From Fennellomyces sp. T-0311 (taxonomy: Eukaryota > Mucoromycota > Mucoromycetes > Mucorales > Lichtheimiaceae), in the NCBI GenBank assembly GCA_025266875.1, contig JALLLT010000002.1, positions 1-64,000 of the forward strand: a stretch of DNA of 64,000 nt, read 5' to 3'. Numbering within the stretch: position 1 is the stretch's first letter; each line of letters begins with the position of its first letter. The position numbers and the translations under genes were made by a program. This document shows positions 59,926 through 64,000 of the stretch, piece after piece. The notes under the pieces are model-generated. The model did no database searches. It was not told where the DNA came from and saw nothing but the letters and a program-made list of their open reading frames with translations.

Positions 59926-62851
59926 GTACCTCGTGTTGACTAGATTATGGTCGTTGTTAGGATGCAATGAAGAGGGAAAATATATAAAAAAAAGAAGTGT
60001 CCCCGTTCGCCCCCATATTTTTTTTACCATAAGCTTTTCTGTTCCCTTAAAATATATAAACGCTTGTTTATAACAATAAACAACCACTAAAATATCGGTT
60101 GAGCGTGAAAAAGACAGGTGCCCCCTTTGGTGATAACCCCTGGAAGCGCACACTCCTTCAGCCAAAAAGAAAGGCAGAGAGAAAAAAAGCCAAGGTTTTT
60201 TCTTTTTGCAGCAAATCCTCAAGTATGCATTACGTACAGTCACACACGCCGGGCGTAGCACTCGTTCACGTTCCACCTTACCCAGATCCTCACCAGCGCT
60301 AACTTTCTTTATCGGAATCTGCAGCAAAACATATATCTTTATTCGCTTGGTTGTCATACGGTGAATGCTATTTTTACATAACACTTGCGATCAGTGCCAC
60401 ACCATATGCATCGTATGGACTCCCACTCTCCCCATGTACACACCCTCGCTTCTGTTTATGTATTAACGTGCCTCGAGTGCTTCAGTGTTTGTTGCCATGG
60501 CAAGCTGAGATTTGACCCCATGCACATTCGCCCGTGGCCATCGTATCCTGCCGATTTCTTTCTAATGGCACCGTTACGTACCGTTGAGAAGCACGAACAC
60601 CTTTTTGTTTTGTACGACACAATCGAATTGACATCATTGTGTCAGTCGACTTTTTTTCTTTTGTTGGAAAAAAAAACAAGCAAGCCGTATATAGAAAGTA
60701 CATTATTAACTGCTTGCACTTTAATGAACTTTCTGCTGAAAACGAAATCAGACCTTCGTTTTACGCATTGTGGCGGATGGTACTTACACTCGCCGTATAT
60801 GCATAAAGCTTTTTTTTTATTGCTGTTGGAAGCGGTGACAAGCGAAAGAGTCAACGCAAAAGACCCCACACTTTAACAATAACACTAATCTTTTTCTCAG
60901 ATAATGAACAGGAATATGAAAGAGTCGCCTTGCAAAAATAGACCATGTTAGACCATCATTGTGGAAGGGCGTACGTACAGGACGCAATATTCAGGCTAAT
61001 GCGCTTCGTCCGTTTACAGACCGAATTATATTTAACTTTTTTACGTGTGATTCCTAGTCACCCGATGACCTAACAAGCAGCTAATTCGGCGACCGGTGTA
61101 ATGGCAGGTATACCTCAGGAATACTACCGTATCCCCATTTACGGGATAAAGAAACAGGGAATGCCAACAACTCGGGTGGTCAAGTACCACACTTAAATGC
61201 CTTTCTCATTGCGCCTTTGAGTTATAAGAGAGAAAGAATGTACACGATGATAAGGCATGGAAACCTTCATGGCGCAAAACATCGAACCGGGAATACGAAC
61301 TCCATATTGGAATCACAGTGTGACACTAGAATCTTTGCATTCGCGTAAGTATACTTCTTGACAGCTTTCGATAAAAGTTTCTACTCAAGTACACTATTAG
61401 AGACATCACCCCTGTACGGCGCAGAAACGTTTATGGGTTCTTTCAACAGTTCCGTGTAGAGGAAAACTCCAACAGTTAAACATTACATGAATGTCTGTCT
61501 CCACTCAAAGTCGTGTTTAAACATGGTCTAGTACCAATATCATAGCTTTCGATTGTTCAAAGTGGATCAGATATAACATGTTAATGATTTGACTGGCTAC
61601 AGAAAAAAACACACCCACAACAATTGTAAATGTAGGTACAATATGGACAATTTACCTATCTACTGTCCACTCAAGACTTCAAACCGCGCGTTGTCAGGCA
61701 TATTAGTAAATATCTGGATCAATGTAAAAAGGTACTCAGGTTGTCCGATTGCGCGCATTGCCCTCAGATGCGTCGCAACGGCATTTTTGATATACAATAA
61801 TCATACAATAGCACACTTCTTGGATCCATCGATGAACCTGCGTAGTACGTATATTTGACCTTAAGAAACTACCGATAAATCGAGAAGAAAGGTGACGCTT
61901 GCTTGGAAGGAATTCAAAGAAATTGTAGTGAAGAAAAGCAAGGATAAGGTTGTAATCAAGAATCATTTGAAAGTGAATCCAAGCAACCCGATTCGCTACG
62001 TACGTGCCAAGTTGTTTGAATTGACATTGAATATAGATTTCCGCCGATATGCAGTTCAAAGTTTCGATACAAGAAGTGCAAGTTTGCTTGAACAAGATTA
62101 AGGGTATAGACCACACGGAAATCAATTGTGTTGGTGATGAGAAGCGCAAAGCTTCAGTATCAATTGCCAGGAACTAAATGTGGCATAGATAAGACTACCG
62201 GAGCAGTATGCACGTCTCCAGCGGACGATCAAGTTCTGTAACTCGACATGGACGGCTTTATAAGTGGGAGATGACTGACGAGACTTTACAAGTGAAGGTG
62301 GCAACGTGTTATGCCATCTTTACGCGGTCCTCTATATTAGCATGAGATTAAAAGTTTTAGTGAGGTGCGCTTTGAAATTAGTGTCACTGTTGTTGATCTT
62401 TGTGTAGGGGTGGCTAGAGCAGCAGTTCCTGAATTGCAAGACGACACTACAGCGCGTACATACTGAATTATACGATGGAGGGATCGTAACAATCGAATCG
62501 ATTCGTATCGTACTCCAACTCCATAATGCTGCATAATACTGATAACTGAAGCGCCTTGTCAATGTGTTAAAAGTGGGACAAGGTCAGGTGATGATAGAGC
62601 GGTACATCATTGTTTGTGGCGCGTCAGTGGCACTTGAGCGCGACATTTTTTTTTCACGGCATTTGTAGACCCGCACGAATTAGATACACAGTTGGTCTTT
62701 TTAAGGTGTTTGTATTTGAAGATTTAGCCAGTGACGTAGAGCTATTTACAGAGAAAGTGCAAAGCAAGCATTCGAAAGGGATAGAAAGAAGAAAAAAAAG
62801 CGCTGTTTGTGTTGAATATGCAAATTACAGATATACGAGGGTTGAGGGTGT
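59926..62851. other. intergenic, no firm gene
   Basis: About 2.9 kb. Two small plus-strand ORFs look mildly coding: 61892-62101 (69 codons, KEFKEIVVKKSKDKVVIKN) and 62049-62177 (42 aa, MQFKVSIQEVQVCLNKIKG), overlapping in different frames. Neither is recognised. A minus-strand TATA-like run near 59985 (TTTTATATATTTTCC read on that strand) lies upstream of the 573-aa gene. The remainder shows nothing. Confidence 0.35.
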
Positions 62852-63229
<378 letters not shown>

Positions 63230-63286
63230 GTTTGATAAGTATTCGAAGAATAAGAGCAAAAACTGGGAGGGGTGATCCACGGCACG

Positions 63287-63294
63287 CTTATATA
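63287..63294 (-). promoter_or_regulatory. TATA box of histone H4
   Basis: TATATAAG on the minus strand, about 58 nt before the H4 ATG. It is placed as expected for a core promoter; assignment is by position and motif only. Confidence 0.6.
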
Positions 63295-63693
63295 CCCTTT
63301 GGCGGACAATGAAAAGCAGACGGTGGGGGGAGGAGCACGCGGTCAGGTAGCGCGAAATTTTTTTTTACTTTTACCGATTCTCGTCTGTTCCATGACGCGC
63401 ATGGCACCTTTTGCTGGCCGTTTGCGCCCCATGGATGCTTCCCACCCGCCAGCCAGAGTTTCCAGAACAATGCGGCAGAGGCAGCGACTGCATGCGCTTG
63501 GCAAGAAACGGGAAAAACACGCAAGCGCCATGCCTGGCCATGGAGAAAAGCGGATTTTGTGCACAATAAAAAAAACAACATGGCCAAATTTTTTTTTGCG
63601 ATTTCTGTCGCGGGGCGTGTCAATTTCGTGAATGAGCGCGACCGTAAAAAAAAAAGGGAAAAAAAAATTGCGGAGTTCTGCAATTGGCACAAA

Positions 63694-64000
<307 letters not shown>

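Overview
The window is nuclear DNA of a filamentous fungus, most likely an early-diverging lineage (Mucoromycota, Mucorales-like). This rests on many short introns (about 45-75 nt) with GT..AG ends and CTAAC/CTGAC-type branch sites, a chitin synthase, a TMEM164-type membrane protein, a multi-exon member of what I recall as a mucoralean gene family, and a divergent histone H3/H4 pair. The lineage assignment is inference; no rRNA or mitochondrial marker is present.

Layout. 1-4 kb: a decayed fragment of the TFIIIB subunit Bdp1, a small bHLH factor (minus) and a short unrecognised two-exon coding segment. 6.9-9.0 kb: the splicing factor CDC40/PRP17 (plus). 9-14.8 kb: gene-poor, with a GC-rich island (about 11.2-12.98 kb), a 54-bp tandem repeat, an AC microsatellite and an LRR-like relic. 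14.8-16.0 kb: an arrestin-related adaptor (minus). 18.5-27.1 kb: a 359-aa Ser/Thr/Pro-rich protein, a nine-exon chitin synthase and a seven-exon MFS sugar transporter (all plus). 27-37.8 kb: gene-poor and repeat-rich, with a zinc-ribbon mobile-ORF fragment, a six-exon family member carrying one in-frame stop, a perfect hairpin and a 182-bp tandem duplication. 37.8-43.3 kb: Mediator kinase-module subunit MED13 (minus, nine exons). 44.9-53.0 kb: an F-box/LRR cluster made of one intact TPR-F-box-LRR gene, a decayed tandem copy duplicated with its flanks, and an older relic split into two opposed pieces. 53.2-64 kb: gene-dense housekeeping DNA with TYW1, TMEM164-like (minus), histone H2A (plus), a 573-aa disordered protein (minus), histone H4 (minus) and histone H3 (plus, cut by the window edge).

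The housekeeping genes are independent eukaryotic units: splicing, transcriptional Mediator, tRNA wybutosine synthesis, chromatin, wall synthesis and sugar uptake. The two closest functional pairings are the divergent promoters of H3/H4 and of H2A/TMEM164-like. Gene models below were built by joining open frames at GT..AG sites; the multi-exon models quoted with exon lists keep frame from start to stop. I did not find a self-evident new multi-gene system. The best leads are the degrading gene families, especially the family member broken only by a single TAA codon, and the F-box cluster.
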